From contig QMME01000056.1 of assembly GCA_003647095.1 (NCBI GenBank), positions 1 through 15,371 of the forward strand: DNA of 15,371 nt, given 5' to 3'. The position numbers and the translations under genes are program-made. The notes below the pieces were generated by a model. The model was not told where the DNA came from, did no database searches, and worked only from the letters and a program-made list of their open reading frames with translations. The first letter of the stretch is position 1. Each line of letters opens with the position of its first letter. This DNA is from Deltaproteobacteria bacterium. GTDB lineage: Bacteria > Myxococcota > B64-G9. Of this stretch, positions 6,959 through 14,563 are shown one piece after another.

Positions 6959-7600
6959 ATGGTACATACCGGAGTGGTCCAGCAGCTTCTAGAATTCATC
7001 CGGGCCCATGCCGATGGACTGGGCGGCGTGGTGCTGTTTTTAGCCTCTCTGATCGAGTATGTCTTTCCTCCCTTCCCGGGGGACGTTCTCACCCTGCTGG
7101 GCGCCTGGCTGGTGGTACAGGGGCTATGGAGCTTTCCCCTGGCGCTGGCGGTGGTGACCGCCGGTTCGTTGGTGGGGGCCACCATCGACTACCTCCTGGG
7201 ACGCTGGCTGGGCGACAGATGGCCCCGGAGCCGCTGGTTGCCCTCCCGGAAAGAGTTGGAGCGAGCGCTGGTGGCCTTCCGGCGCTGGGGACCCTGGCTG
7301 ATCGCCATCAACCGTTTCCTGCCGGGCATCAGGGCCTTTTTCTTCCTGGCCGCGGGAATGAGTCGCATGTCGCTGGGGCTGGTGCTGGCTCTGGCAATGG
7401 TCTCGGCGCTGGCCTGGAACTCGTTGCTGCTGGGTGCCGGCTGGGCGGTGGGCAGTAACTGGGAGCGCCTGCGCCAGTGGCTGTCGACATACACCAATGC
7501 GGCCTGGGCGATAGTGGCCGGGGTTGCCTCCTGCCTGATTGTGTACTATCTTGTCCGCAGCAGAAAGAAGCCCAGGTCAGGCGGCGGGGAGAACAAATGA
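6959..7600 (+). CDS. DedA family membrane protein
   Basis: A 213-residue integral inner-membrane protein of the DedA (VTT/SNARE-associated) family, whose members help recycle undecaprenyl phosphate or flip phospholipids and support membrane potential and antimicrobial peptide resistance. Family signatures in order: LIEYVFPPFPGD (31-42) with the conserved Glu33 and the re-entrant Pro/Gly loop; GSLVGATIDYLLGRWLG (69-85); and INRFLPGIRAFFFLAAGMSRM (117-137) with Arg119, Pro122, Gly123 and Arg125. Hydrophobic segments follow at about 139-165 and 181-201, before a basic tail. Length is typical (about 200-220). The ATG at 6959 has no obvious Shine-Dalgarno; it lies 33 bases after the histone stop. 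The stop overlaps the next ATG as ATGA. Specific substrate not inferable. Confidence 0.9.
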   Translation: MVHTGVVQQLLEFIRAHADGLGGVVLFLASLIEYVFPPFPGDVLTLLGAWLVVQGLWSFPLALAVVTAGSLVGATIDYLLGRWLGDRWPRSRWLPSRKELERALVAFRRWGPWLIAINRFLPGIRAFFFLAAGMSRMSLGLVLALAMVSALAWNSLLLGAGWAVGSNWERLRQWLSTYTNAAWAIVAGVASCLIVYYLVRSRKKPRSGGGENK

Positions 7601-8319
7601 CTGCAGGCAATGATCATTCCCGGAATGCACCGGGCGACGTCTCGTCGAACTACGACGCCGTACAAATAGCCGAGATCGGCCACGATCTGAAGACCTACCT
7701 CAACCCCATCATCGGTTTTTCCTCGGTACTGCTGCAGGACAGCGAGCGCCTGCGCGAGGATCAACACCGCCAGGTGAAGCTCATCTACGAAAGCGCCCGG
7801 CAACTACTCGCGCGTATCGACGCCCTGGTGGAACTGCTGCGCCTGCGCGGCGGCGTGATCAAGCCGGACATCTCGGTCTGCAACTGCCGCCACATCTGCC
7901 AGGTGGTCTACGAGAGGCTGGTCGAGTCCTGCGAGGCACGGCAGGTGAAGTTGCAGGTCACCTTCAACGAGCAGCAGCTAACCTGCCGTTGCGACGTGGC
8001 CATGCTGGTGCGGGTCATGGTCGAGATCGTCTCGCACCGGCTGTCGTTGCTGGACAAAGGCGCCATCCGCCTGTGGTACGAAAGCAACGCCGCCGGGCAG
8101 ATCGACTTCTTCATCGATGACGACGGCCCCACCCTGGGAAGCAGGGAACGCCAGGCCATGGAAAAATTCCTCTCCCGGAAGAGTTCGGGGGGGCGCCCCG
8201 GTGAAGGCATCGGCCTGTGGTTGCTGCTGGCCGCCGAGGCGGCCGCGGCCACCCGGGCCGTGCTCCACCTGGGCGGCGACGACCGGGCCAAGTTCCTGGT
8301 GACCGTGGCCGGGGCCTGA
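7597..8319 (+). CDS. Atypical histidine kinase-like protein without sensor or receiver domain
   Basis: A 240-residue soluble protein that starts almost directly with a histidine-kinase dimerisation helix: H-box-like GHDLKTYLNPIIGFSSVLLQ (28-47), where His29 would be the phosphorylated residue. A second helix (about 55-84) follows, then an HATPase-like domain (about 90-238). That domain keeps a G1-like DDDGPTL (174-180) and a G2-like GEGIGL (202-207), but the N-box is degenerate: VEIVSHRLSLL (142-152) lacks the expected Asn. Six Cys lie at 95, 97, 101, 112, 130 and 132, unusual for this domain and perhaps a redox or metal feature. No membrane segment or PAS/HAMP domain precedes it. The start ATG overlaps the DedA stop (ATGA) and has GGGGAGA upstream. 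It may be a reduced kinase, a phosphotransfer protein or a decoy; no response regulator gene is visible. Its stop is only 8 bases from the convergent pssA stop. Confidence 0.75.
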   Translation: MTAGNDHSRNAPGDVSSNYDAVQIAEIGHDLKTYLNPIIGFSSVLLQDSERLREDQHRQVKLIYESARQLLARIDALVELLRLRGGVIKPDISVCNCRHICQVVYERLVESCEARQVKLQVTFNEQQLTCRCDVAMLVRVMVEIVSHRLSLLDKGAIRLWYESNAAGQIDFFIDDDGPTLGSRERQAMEKFLSRKSSGGRPGEGIGLWLLLAAEAAAATRAVLHLGGDDRAKFLVTVAGA

Positions 8320-8327
8320 GCGGCGCC

Positions 8328-9113
8328 TCAGGCGGTTTCTTCCTCGCAGCCTTCTTCCCGGGAATCCTCGTCGGAACTGCGGCCGGGCAGGCGCCGGCGC
8401 ACCAGCCGTACCAGCTCCTCGGCCGGACCCAGGGCCAGCATGGCCGTCATCAGTCCCATGAACATGAGGGCAAAACCGGTCTTGACCAGTGCCACCAGCA
8501 CCAGCACCAGCAAAGCCAGCGCCGCCACCCCGGCCTGCCGGGCCCCGGCAGCCTTGAAGGTACGGTAGCGCACCCGGCTCACCATCAAGGCAGACAGCAG
8601 CAACACGACGACCAGCAGCAGAGGCTGGGGTCCCAGCACCACCCCGCCGCTGCGGGCGTGCACCAGCACCAGCGCCACCAGGTTGGCGGCCGCCAGGGGA
8701 ATGGGCAGGCCGGTGAAGTGGCGGGAAGAGGAGGAGGCCTGGATGGCCTGCACGTTGAAGCGGGCCAGGCGAATCACCCCGCAGGTGGCATAGACGAAGG
8801 CCACGGCCATGCCCAGCAGTCCGAAATGAAACAGGGCCCACTTGTACACCAGCACAGCCGGGGCCACCCCGAACGATATGGCGTCGGCCAGGGAGTCCAT
8901 CTGGATGCCGAACTCGCTCTGGGTTCGGGTTGCCCGGGCCACCCGCCCATCGGCCGAATCGAATAGTACCGCGAAGATTATGGCGATGGCCGCCTTGAAG
9001 AACCTGTCCGAGCCGCTGCCGGTGGCCTGGAAGATGGCGTACATGCCGCAGAAAATGCTCGACACCGTGAACAGGTTCGGCAGCACGAACAAAATTGCCC
9101 GGTTTCTTTTCAA
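8328..9113 (-). CDS. pssA: CDP-diacylglycerol-serine O-phosphatidyltransferase (phosphatidylserine synthase)
   Basis: A 261-residue polytopic membrane enzyme that joins CDP-diacylglycerol and L-serine to give phosphatidylserine, the precursor of phosphatidylethanolamine. The CDP-alcohol phosphotransferase motif is complete at about 52-77: D-x2-DG-x2-AR-x8-G-x3-D-x3-D (DSADGRVAR, then G and two Asp in GIQMDSLAD). The N-terminal KRNRAILFVLPNLFTVSSIFCG and several hydrophobic helices fit subclass II PssA. The tail is acidic (SSDEDSREEGCEEETA). I start it at TTG 9113: AGGAGG lies six bases upstream and the protein then begins as PssA proteins do. A frame open to 9164 would overlap the promoter. 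No decarboxylase gene (psd) is adjacent. Confidence 0.92.
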   Translation of the reverse strand: MKRNRAILFVLPNLFTVSSIFCGMYAIFQATGSGSDRFFKAAIAIIFAVLFDSADGRVARATRTQSEFGIQMDSLADAISFGVAPAVLVYKWALFHFGLLGMAVAFVYATCGVIRLARFNVQAIQASSSSRHFTGLPIPLAAANLVALVLVHARSGGVVLGPQPLLLVVVLLLSALMVSRVRYRTFKAAGARQAGVAALALLVLVLVALVKTGFALMFMGLMTAMLALGPAEELVRLVRRRLPGRSSDEDSREEGCEEETA

Positions 9114-9119
9114 CCGATA

Positions 9120-9164
9120 CCTCCTGCCGCAAGGAGTATACAGCAAGATCCGGGCCAAAGGCAA
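9120..9164 (-). promoter_or_regulatory. pssA promoter and ribosome-binding site
   Basis: Reading on the minus strand: TTGCCT (9164-9159), an 18-base spacer, then TATACT (9140-9135), a 5 of 6 match to the -10 consensus. The predicted transcript would begin near 9128, directly followed by AGGAGG (9125-9120) and the TTG start at 9113. The -10 lying upstream of this site supports the short start of PssA. The remaining bases up to the terminator near 9257 show nothing recognisable. Confidence 0.5.
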
Positions 9165-9256
9165 ATTGCCTCGCCGTAATCACTAACCTGTTGATACAAA
9201 AAGATTCTGCAGCGCAGTCCGGGCAGCGGTACCGGGAAGGTCGTTTCGCAGTGCGT

Positions 9257-9296
9257 AAAAAACACCCCGCTGCCGGTCCCCCTCCCCGCCAGCGGG
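9257..9296 (-). terminator. Intrinsic terminator of the por operon
   Basis: On the minus strand the stem CCCGCTG (9296-9290) pairs perfectly with CAGCGGG (9272-9266) around a GC-rich loop. It is followed by GTG and six T (9262-9257). It lies about 24 bases after the stop of the last operon gene, and ahead of the pssA promoter. Confidence 0.65.
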
Positions 9297-9319
9297 CGCG
9301 GCCCCTGCCGGCCGCCGGC

Positions 9320-10057
9320 TCAGCGGCAATCGGGACACTTGTCGAAGTGCCCCCGCGGCAGCCCGGTCCACTCGGCGAACTTGTTCAACTGGAAGGTGGG
9401 AGCGAAGTGGCGGCCGCAAACCGAACAGGTCTTCAGCGGCAGCTTGCGGTGCCAGCGTTCGATGGTACGGATGCCGCCGGTTTCGCTCATGCCGATGCAA
9501 TCGGTGGGGCAGACGAACACGCAGGCGCCGCAGCCGATGCAGTCTTCGGCCGTCTCGTCGTAGGGAGCCACCATGCGCTTGCCGGCCCCGCGGCCGGAAA
9601 AGCCGATGGCCTCCACCCCCACCACCTCCTTGCACACCCGGGCACAGAGCCCACAGTTGATGCACCTGTTTTCCGGGTCTTCCACCTCGAAGGGGGTATC
9701 GTTCACCCCGTACTCGGCCGCCAGCTGGCGTACCCGTTCGGCCGCCGGGGCCTGGGCCAGCAGCAGCTGCAGCACCACCCGGCGATTGCTCACCACCTGC
9801 TCGGTGTCCAGGAACACCTCGATACCCTCCATGAGCGGGTAGTTGCAGGAGGTGGTGAGCTTGCGCCGCTTGCCCTTCTGCACCTCCACCAGGCAAAGCC
9901 GGCAGGCCCCGTAGGGGCTGACCGCCTCGTGGTGGCACAGCGAGGGCACCTGGTAACCGTAGCGCCTGAGCGCCTCGAGCAGGCTCTCGCCCTGCCGCCC
10001 GCGCAGGCTGCGTCCGTCCACCTTGAAGGTCACTTCCCGGGATTGGCTCTCGGTCAC
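9320..10057 (-). CDS. NuoG/HydA/HoxU-like Fe-S subunit (short form, no hydrogenase domain)
   Basis: A 245-residue Fe-S protein. The N-terminal ferredoxin fold holds a plant-type [2Fe-2S] site (C41, C52, C55, C71). Two [4Fe-4S] sites follow: C132, C135, C138, C142 and C173, C176, C179, C183. This is the electron-wire part of NuoG, HoxU or HydA. The His/Cys cluster segment usual after the [2Fe-2S] domain is absent: residues 78-128 hold no Cys or His. There is no H-cluster, molybdopterin or other catalytic domain. A C-terminal tail adds CSVC (211-214) and CPDC (241-244), a zinc-ribbon-like pair. The start is GTG at 10057 with AAGGAGT upstream, 15 bases after the NuoF-like stop. It probably relays electrons between the pyruvate oxidoreductase ferredoxin subunit and the flavin subunit; this is inferred from gene order and cluster content. 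Confidence 0.85.
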   Translation of the reverse strand: MTESQSREVTFKVDGRSLRGRQGESLLEALRRYGYQVPSLCHHEAVSPYGACRLCLVEVQKGKRRKLTTSCNYPLMEGIEVFLDTEQVVSNRRVVLQLLLAQAPAAERVRQLAAEYGVNDTPFEVEDPENRCINCGLCARVCKEVVGVEAIGFSGRGAGKRMVAPYDETAEDCIGCGACVFVCPTDCIGMSETGGIRTIERWHRKLPLKTCSVCGRHFAPTFQLNKFAEWTGLPRGHFDKCPDCR

Positions 10058-10072
10058 GGCAGCACTCCTTGG

Positions 10073-11965
10073 TTATTCCACCACCACCGCATCGAACTTG
10101 CACACGTCGCGGCAGATACCGCAGCGGATGCACTTGCTCTGGTCGATGACGTGGGGTTTTTTCTTCTCTCCGCTGATGGCCTGCTCCGGGCACTTCTTGG
10201 CGCAGATCATGCAACCGGTGCACTTGTCGGCCAGGATGCGGAAGCTGATCAGCGCCCGGCACACCCCGGCACGGCATTTCTTGTCCTCGACGTGCTCCCG
10301 GTACTCCTCGCGGAAGTAACGCAGGGTGGAATCCAGCGGGTTGGTGGCCGTCTGTCCCAGGGCACACAGCGAGGCCGAGCGGATGGTCCGTCCCAGCGAC
10401 TCCAGCAATTCCAGGTCCCCGGGGCGACCCTCGCCGGCGCAGATGCGATCCAGGATGCGCCCCAGCTGGCGCAATCCCTCCCGGCAGGAGACGCACTTGC
10501 CGCAGGACTCGTCGGCCAGGAAGTGGGTGAAGTAGCGGGCCACGTCCACCATGCAGGTGGATTCGTCCATGACGATCATGCCCCCCGAGCCCATCATGGA
10601 GCCGGCCGCGGTGAGGGCGTCGAAGTCCACCGGCAGATCGAGCTTGTCGGCGGGCAGGCAGCCCCCGGAGGGACCACCGGTCTGCACCGCCTTGAACTTC
10701 TTGCCCCCGGGAATGCCGCCGCCGATGTCATAGATGATGCGGCGCAGGGAGGTACCCATGGGCACCTCCACCAGGCCGGTGTTCTGCACCTTGCCCACCA
10801 GGGCGAAGATCTTGGTGCCCTTGGAGCCGCCCCAGGGATCCCGGCTGACGTCACCGGTGCCGATGCCGGTGTACCACTTCACCCCCTTGTCGATTATCAG
10901 CGGCACGTTGGCCCAGGTCTCGACGTTGTTGAGGTTGGTGGGCTTGTCCCACAACCCCGACTCCACGGTGTGGATGTGCTTGGCCCGCGGCTCGCCCACG
11001 AAACCCTCGATGGAGGCCATCAGGGCCGTCGACTCGCCGCAGACGAAGGCCCCGCCTCCCTTGTTGATCTTGATGTCGAAGTCCAACCCCGAGCCCAGGA
11101 TATTCTTGCCCAGCAGACCCAGCCGCCGCGCCTGTTCCAGGGCGATACCCAGGCGCTCGACGGCCAGCGGGTACTCGTTGCGGATGTAGACGTAGCCCTG
11201 GGGCCGTCCCGGGAAGCCGATGGCCCAGGCGCCGATGATCATGCCCTCGATGACCGAGTGCGGGTTGCCCTCCATGATGGAGCGATCCATGAAGGCGCCG
11301 GGATCGCCCTCGTCGGCGTTGCAGATGATGTAGCGCACCCCATCGGGGCAGGGAGCGGCCCGGCAGCTCTCCCACTTGACTCCGGCCGGAAAACCGCCGC
11401 CGCCGCGGCCGCGCAGGCCGCTTTTGCGAATCGTCTCGCACACCTTCTCGGGCTTCGACTTGCCCAAAACCTTGGCCAGGGCCTGGTAGCCGCCCACGGC
11501 AAGGTAGTCGTCTATGCTGGTGGGATCGATGTGACCGTTCTGGGCCAGGATCAGGCGCATCTGGTTCTTGTAGAAGGGCAGTTCGTCCTCGCGCACGAAC
11601 CGGTGCCCGGCCGCGTCCTGGTACAACAGCCGTTCCACCACCTCTCCGCCCTGGATGGTGCGCTCGATGATCTCGGCGATGTCCGCGCCCTTGACCCGCT
11701 GGTAGAGGGTGAGCTCGGGATGCAACACCACCAGCGGTCCCCGCTCGCAGAAGCCGTGGCAACCGGTCTGGCGCACGGTCACTTCCCGCTCCAGGCCCCG
11801 CTCCCGCACCGCCCGGTGGAATCCGTCCACCAGCTTCAGGGCACCCGAGGCGCAGCAGCCGGTTCCGGCGCAGATGGAGATGGTCTTCGTTTCCGTGCGG
11901 CGGGTCTTGAGCAGCTGCTGGCGGTAGGCTTTCAGATCGGCACTGTTTGCAAATGCTTTGGCCAT
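10073..11965 (-). CDS. NuoF/HydB-like NADH-binding flavin Fe-S subunit
   Basis: A 630-residue protein with the domain order of HydB/HndC from NAD-linked [FeFe]-hydrogenases. It has a thioredoxin-like [2Fe-2S] domain (C32, C37, C69, C73); the FMN/NADH domain with GLRGRGGGGFPAG (183-195) and NADEGDPGAFMDR (216-228); an SLBB region (about 380-445); and a [4Fe-4S] site SCGKCVSC plus LCALG (C488, C491, C494, C534). Next comes a His/Cys motif EHVEDKKCRAGVC (H558, C564, C569), then a two-cluster ferredoxin tail (C582, C585, C588, C592; C612, C615, C618, C622). Complex I NuoF is about 430 residues and lacks both the first domain and the ferredoxin tail. The protein should exchange electrons between NAD(H), FMN and the Fe-S chain. 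The ATG at 11965 lies four bases after the NuoE-like stop, in a tight operon. Confidence 0.92.
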   Translation of the reverse strand: MAKAFANSADLKAYRQQLLKTRRTETKTISICAGTGCCASGALKLVDGFHRAVRERGLEREVTVRQTGCHGFCERGPLVVLHPELTLYQRVKGADIAEIIERTIQGGEVVERLLYQDAAGHRFVREDELPFYKNQMRLILAQNGHIDPTSIDDYLAVGGYQALAKVLGKSKPEKVCETIRKSGLRGRGGGGFPAGVKWESCRAAPCPDGVRYIICNADEGDPGAFMDRSIMEGNPHSVIEGMIIGAWAIGFPGRPQGYVYIRNEYPLAVERLGIALEQARRLGLLGKNILGSGLDFDIKINKGGGAFVCGESTALMASIEGFVGEPRAKHIHTVESGLWDKPTNLNNVETWANVPLIIDKGVKWYTGIGTGDVSRDPWGGSKGTKIFALVGKVQNTGLVEVPMGTSLRRIIYDIGGGIPGGKKFKAVQTGGPSGGCLPADKLDLPVDFDALTAAGSMMGSGGMIVMDESTCMVDVARYFTHFLADESCGKCVSCREGLRQLGRILDRICAGEGRPGDLELLESLGRTIRSASLCALGQTATNPLDSTLRYFREEYREHVEDKKCRAGVCRALISFRILADKCTGCMICAKKCPEQAISGEKKKPHVIDQSKCIRCGICRDVCKFDAVVVE

Positions 11966-11969
11966 GGCC

Positions 11970-12428
11970 TCATTCCTTCTTCAGGGAGCCGAGAACCCGG
12001 CCCAGCTTGGCGGTGTTCATGTTGCCGTGGTACTCGCCGTCCAGGATCACCAGCGGCCCCAGGGCACAGGCTCCCACGCAGTTGACCGTTTCCAGGGTCA
12101 GCTGGCGATCGGCGGTGGTCTCGCCCGCCTTGATGGCGAAATCGCGTTCCACCTGGTCCACCAGCCGCGGAGCCCCGCGCACGTGGCAGGCGGTGCCCAG
12201 GCACACCGTGCAGATGTGCTTGCCCCGCGGCTCCAGCGAAAACGAGGAGAAGAAAGTGGCCAGGGAATAGATGCGGGCCAGCGGCACCCCCAGCTCCCGG
12301 GCCAGTTCCTTGAGGGTCTCCTTGGGCAGGTAGTTCTCCTCCTGCTGGATGTCCTGCAGGATGGCCAGCAACTGGGCGGGGTCCTTGCCGTGGTCCGCGA
12401 CGATCTCCTGCAAACGCTTGCTTTCCAT
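11970..12428 (-). CDS. NuoE/HydC-like [2Fe-2S] subunit
   Basis: A 152-residue protein of the 24-kDa complex I/HydC family. The N-terminal helical part (about 1-65, with ILQDIQQEENYLPKETL and a YSLATFFSSF stretch) is followed by a thioredoxin-like [2Fe-2S] domain with ligands C76, C81, C117 and C121 (CLGTAC and CVGAC). C73 is an additional Cys. Length and motifs are typical of the family. It normally docks on the NuoF-like subunit and takes part in NADH oxidation. The ATG at 12428 has GGGAGCG upstream and lies nine bases after the porB stop, which ties this NADH module to the pyruvate oxidoreductase genes. Confidence 0.93.
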   Translation of the reverse strand: MESKRLQEIVADHGKDPAQLLAILQDIQQEENYLPKETLKELARELGVPLARIYSLATFFSSFSLEPRGKHICTVCLGTACHVRGAPRLVDQVERDFAIKAGETTADRQLTLETVNCVGACALGPLVILDGEYHGNMNTAKLGRVLGSLKKE

Positions 12429-12437
12429 TGTCGCTCC

Positions 12438-13382
12438 CTACAGTTGCAATCCTTCGCGCCGCAGCAGCTTCTGGTATTCCTGGTGCAGGCGCTGCTCCAT
12501 GCGGGCGATGGTATCGTCGTCGAGGTGGCGGAAGCGTCCCTGGGGCTTGAGGTAGTCCTTGAGGGGGCGCAGCTTTTCCGGCTGCACGGTCATGCGCAGC
12601 ACGCCGTCGACGATCTCGTACATGGGAAACACCCCGGTCTGCACCGCCAGGCGACCGATGGCCACCGCCAGTTCCGGGGCCAGGCGCCAGCCCGTGGGAC
12701 AGCAGGCGTAGACGTGCAGGTACTTGGGGCCGCGGATGCTCCTGGCCCGCTCCACCTTGCGGACCAGGTCCATGGGGTAGCTGGGATTTACGGTGGCCAC
12801 GTAGGGCACCCCGTGGGCGGCGGCGATCATGGGCAGGTTCTTCTTCCAGGTCTGCTGGCCGATGCTCTGGCGGCCCGCCGGCGAGGTGGTGGTGCTGGCA
12901 CCGTAAGGGGTGGAGCTGGAGCGCTGGATGCCGGTGTTCATGTAGGCCTCGTTGTCGTAGCAGACGTAGATCATGTCGTGGCCGCGCTCCAGCGCTCCGC
13001 TCAACGCCTGCAGGCCGATGTCGGCGGTGCCGCCGTCGCCGGCCATGCCCACCACGGTGATCCGGCGGCTGGGAATCTTGCCCTTCTGCATGAGCATGCG
13101 CAGCCCCGTTTCCACTCCCGAGGCCACCGCCGCGGCATTCTCGAAGGCCACGTGGATCCAGGGGATCGACCAGGCGGTGTCCGGGTAGGAAGAGGAGATG
13201 ATCTCCATGCAGCCGGTGGCCGAGGCCACCATGGTATTGCGCCCCAGCACCTGGTGGATCATGCGCACCGCCAGGGCCTCGCCGCAACCCTGGCAGGCGC
13301 GGTGACCGGAGACGAACCAGTTGTCGCGCGGCAACAGCCGGGACACGAAAACGTTGGAACCTTCTTGCAGTCTAGCCGCCAT
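12438..13382 (-). CDS. porB: Pyruvate:ferredoxin oxidoreductase, beta subunit
   Basis: A 314-residue thiamine-diphosphate subunit. GHRACQGCGEAL (26-37), C58 and the later CC (228-229) supply the cysteines of the proximal [4Fe-4S] cluster. GDGGTADIG (115-123) and YDNEAYMNT (142-150) form the thiamine-diphosphate/Mg site. The following GIQRSSSTPYGASTTTSP strongly resembles pyruvate-type PorB rather than 2-oxoglutarate or branched-chain enzymes, although substrate range is an inference. I prefer the ATG at 13382 (AAGGGAG about eight bases upstream) over the GTG at 13391, whose site would touch the start codon. It lies five bases after the porA stop. With PorA it should oxidise pyruvate and CoA to acetyl-CoA and CO2, or run in reverse. 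Confidence 0.92.
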   Translation of the reverse strand: MAARLQEGSNVFVSRLLPRDNWFVSGHRACQGCGEALAVRMIHQVLGRNTMVASATGCMEIISSSYPDTAWSIPWIHVAFENAAAVASGVETGLRMLMQKGKIPSRRITVVGMAGDGGTADIGLQALSGALERGHDMIYVCYDNEAYMNTGIQRSSSTPYGASTTTSPAGRQSIGQQTWKKNLPMIAAAHGVPYVATVNPSYPMDLVRKVERARSIRGPKYLHVYACCPTGWRLAPELAVAIGRLAVQTGVFPMYEIVDGVLRMTVQPEKLRPLKDYLKPQGRFRHLDDDTIARMEQRLHQEYQKLLRREGLQL

Positions 13383-13387
13383 GAGCC

Positions 13388-14563
13388 TCACTCCCTTAGG
13401 CCGACAAACACCGGCTCGCCGACCCGGCCGCCGGCGGCGACCTGGCCCAGCCTGTCGAACATCAGCTCGAAGTCGTCGGTGGGCACGTCACGGCCGCCCA
13501 GGCCGACGATGAAGTTCATTATCGGCGGCTGCCGGCTGGCGCCGTAGCCGGCCGCCTTGATCTCCGAGGCCACCGGTCCCACCGGCCCGCCCACCGACAC
13601 GGCCCGGTCGATCACTCCCACCACCCGGGCCCCGTCCAGCACCCGGGCCAGGGCGGCGAAGGGAAACGGCCGCCACAGGCGCAGTCGCACCAGGCCCACC
13701 TTCTCGCCGCGCCGGCGCCGGGCGTCGACCACCTCCATGGCCGTCTGCCCCAGGGCGCCCATGGTCACCAGCAGGATCTCGGCATCGTCGGCCCGGTAGG
13801 TCTCCACCGGGTAGTAGCTGCGTCCGAAATGCCGGGCGAACTCCTCCAGGGTCTCGGTTATGGGCCCGTAGGCGGCGGCCAGCACCTGCTGGTGGGCATA
13901 GCGGGTCTCGGGATAGATGTCGGGAATGCCCACCGGCCCCATGGTGATGGGGTTGTCGACATCGAGCCGCTGCAGGGGCTGGAAGGGGGGCAGGAAGGCC
14001 TGCACCATCTCCCGGTCGGGCATGAGCACCGGCTCGATGGTGTGGGTGAGGATGAAACCGTCGAAATTCACCATCACCGGCAGCGACACCCGCCGGTCCT
14101 CGGCCAGGCGAAAGGCCCAGATGGTGAGATCCAGCGCCTCCTGGGCGTTCTCGGCGAAGATCTGCACCCAGCCCACGTCCCGCTCGGCCATGATGTCGGA
14201 GTGATCGTTCCAGATGCTGATGGGAGCGCTGAGCGCCCGGTTGGCCACGGTCATGACGATGGGCAGGCGCATGGCCGAGGCGATGAAGACGATCTCGTGC
14301 ATGAGCGCCAGCCCCTGCGAGGAGGTGGCGGTGAAGGTGCGCGCCCCGGTGGCCGCGGTACCGCAACAGACCGACATGGCCGAGTGTTCGCTCTCCACCG
14401 GCACGAAGGCCGCTTCCAGCTTCCCGTCGGCCACCAGCTCGCTCAGGTGCTCGACGATGTGGGTCTGGGGGGTGATGGGGTAAGCCGCCACCACGTCGGC
14501 GTCGCACAACCCCACCGCCTCGGCCACGGCGATGGAAGTCTCCAGGCCGATTCTCTTTTCCAT
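13388..14563 (-). CDS. porA: Pyruvate:ferredoxin oxidoreductase, alpha subunit
   Basis: A 391-residue subunit. The N-terminal pyrimidine-binding domain has YPITPQT (28-34), VESEHSAMS (56-64) and TATSSQGL (78-85), all standard in PorA/VorA/KorA alpha chains and shaping the substrate and thiamine pocket. The C-terminal half holds the usual Rossmann-like region ('AEILLVTMGALGQTAMEVVD', then 'VIDRAVSVGGPVGPVASEI'). The length is normal for a separate alpha subunit. The ATG at 14563 shares one base with the porD stop (TGATG), and GAGGAGG is about seven bases upstream. A longer frame reaching 14866 is discarded because it covers porD in another frame. Confidence 0.93.
   Translation of the reverse strand: MEKRIGLETSIAVAEAVGLCDADVVAAYPITPQTHIVEHLSELVADGKLEAAFVPVESEHSAMSVCCGTAATGARTFTATSSQGLALMHEIVFIASAMRLPIVMTVANRALSAPISIWNDHSDIMAERDVGWVQIFAENAQEALDLTIWAFRLAEDRRVSLPVMVNFDGFILTHTIEPVLMPDREMVQAFLPPFQPLQRLDVDNPITMGPVGIPDIYPETRYAHQQVLAAAYGPITETLEEFARHFGRSYYPVETYRADDAEILLVTMGALGQTAMEVVDARRRRGEKVGLVRLRLWRPFPFAALARVLDGARVVGVIDRAVSVGGPVGPVASEIKAAGYGASRQPPIMNFIVGLGGRDVPTDDFELMFDRLGQVAAGGRVGEPVFVGLRE

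Noticed and set aside
5261..6967. A 568-codon minus-strand frame opposite the glycerol-1-phosphate dehydrogenase gene
   Set aside because: It has low-complexity Gly/Gln/His composition and no recognisable motif, and overlaps a gene with intact catalytic residues.
6676..7458. A 260-codon plus-strand frame covering the histone and DedA region
   Set aside because: It begins at a TTG, runs out of frame across two recognised genes and shows no family motif.
8320..8327. Bidirectional terminator between the convergent kinase-like and pssA genes
   Set aside because: The gap is only 8 bases and I see no stem with a T-run there or just inside either gene.
9320..11965. A bifurcating [FeFe]-hydrogenase operon
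   Set aside because: No H-cluster domain or its conserved cysteine motifs occur in the NuoG/HydA-like protein or elsewhere in the window.
9320..12428. The NuoE/F/G-like genes as part of respiratory complex I
   Set aside because: No other nuo genes are present, the F subunit has HydB-type additional domains, the G subunit is far too short, and the genes follow porB directly.
9095..13547. Very long plus-strand frames across the por/NADH operon
   Set aside because: They are mirror frames of seven well-supported minus-strand genes; composition is atypical and no domain is visible.
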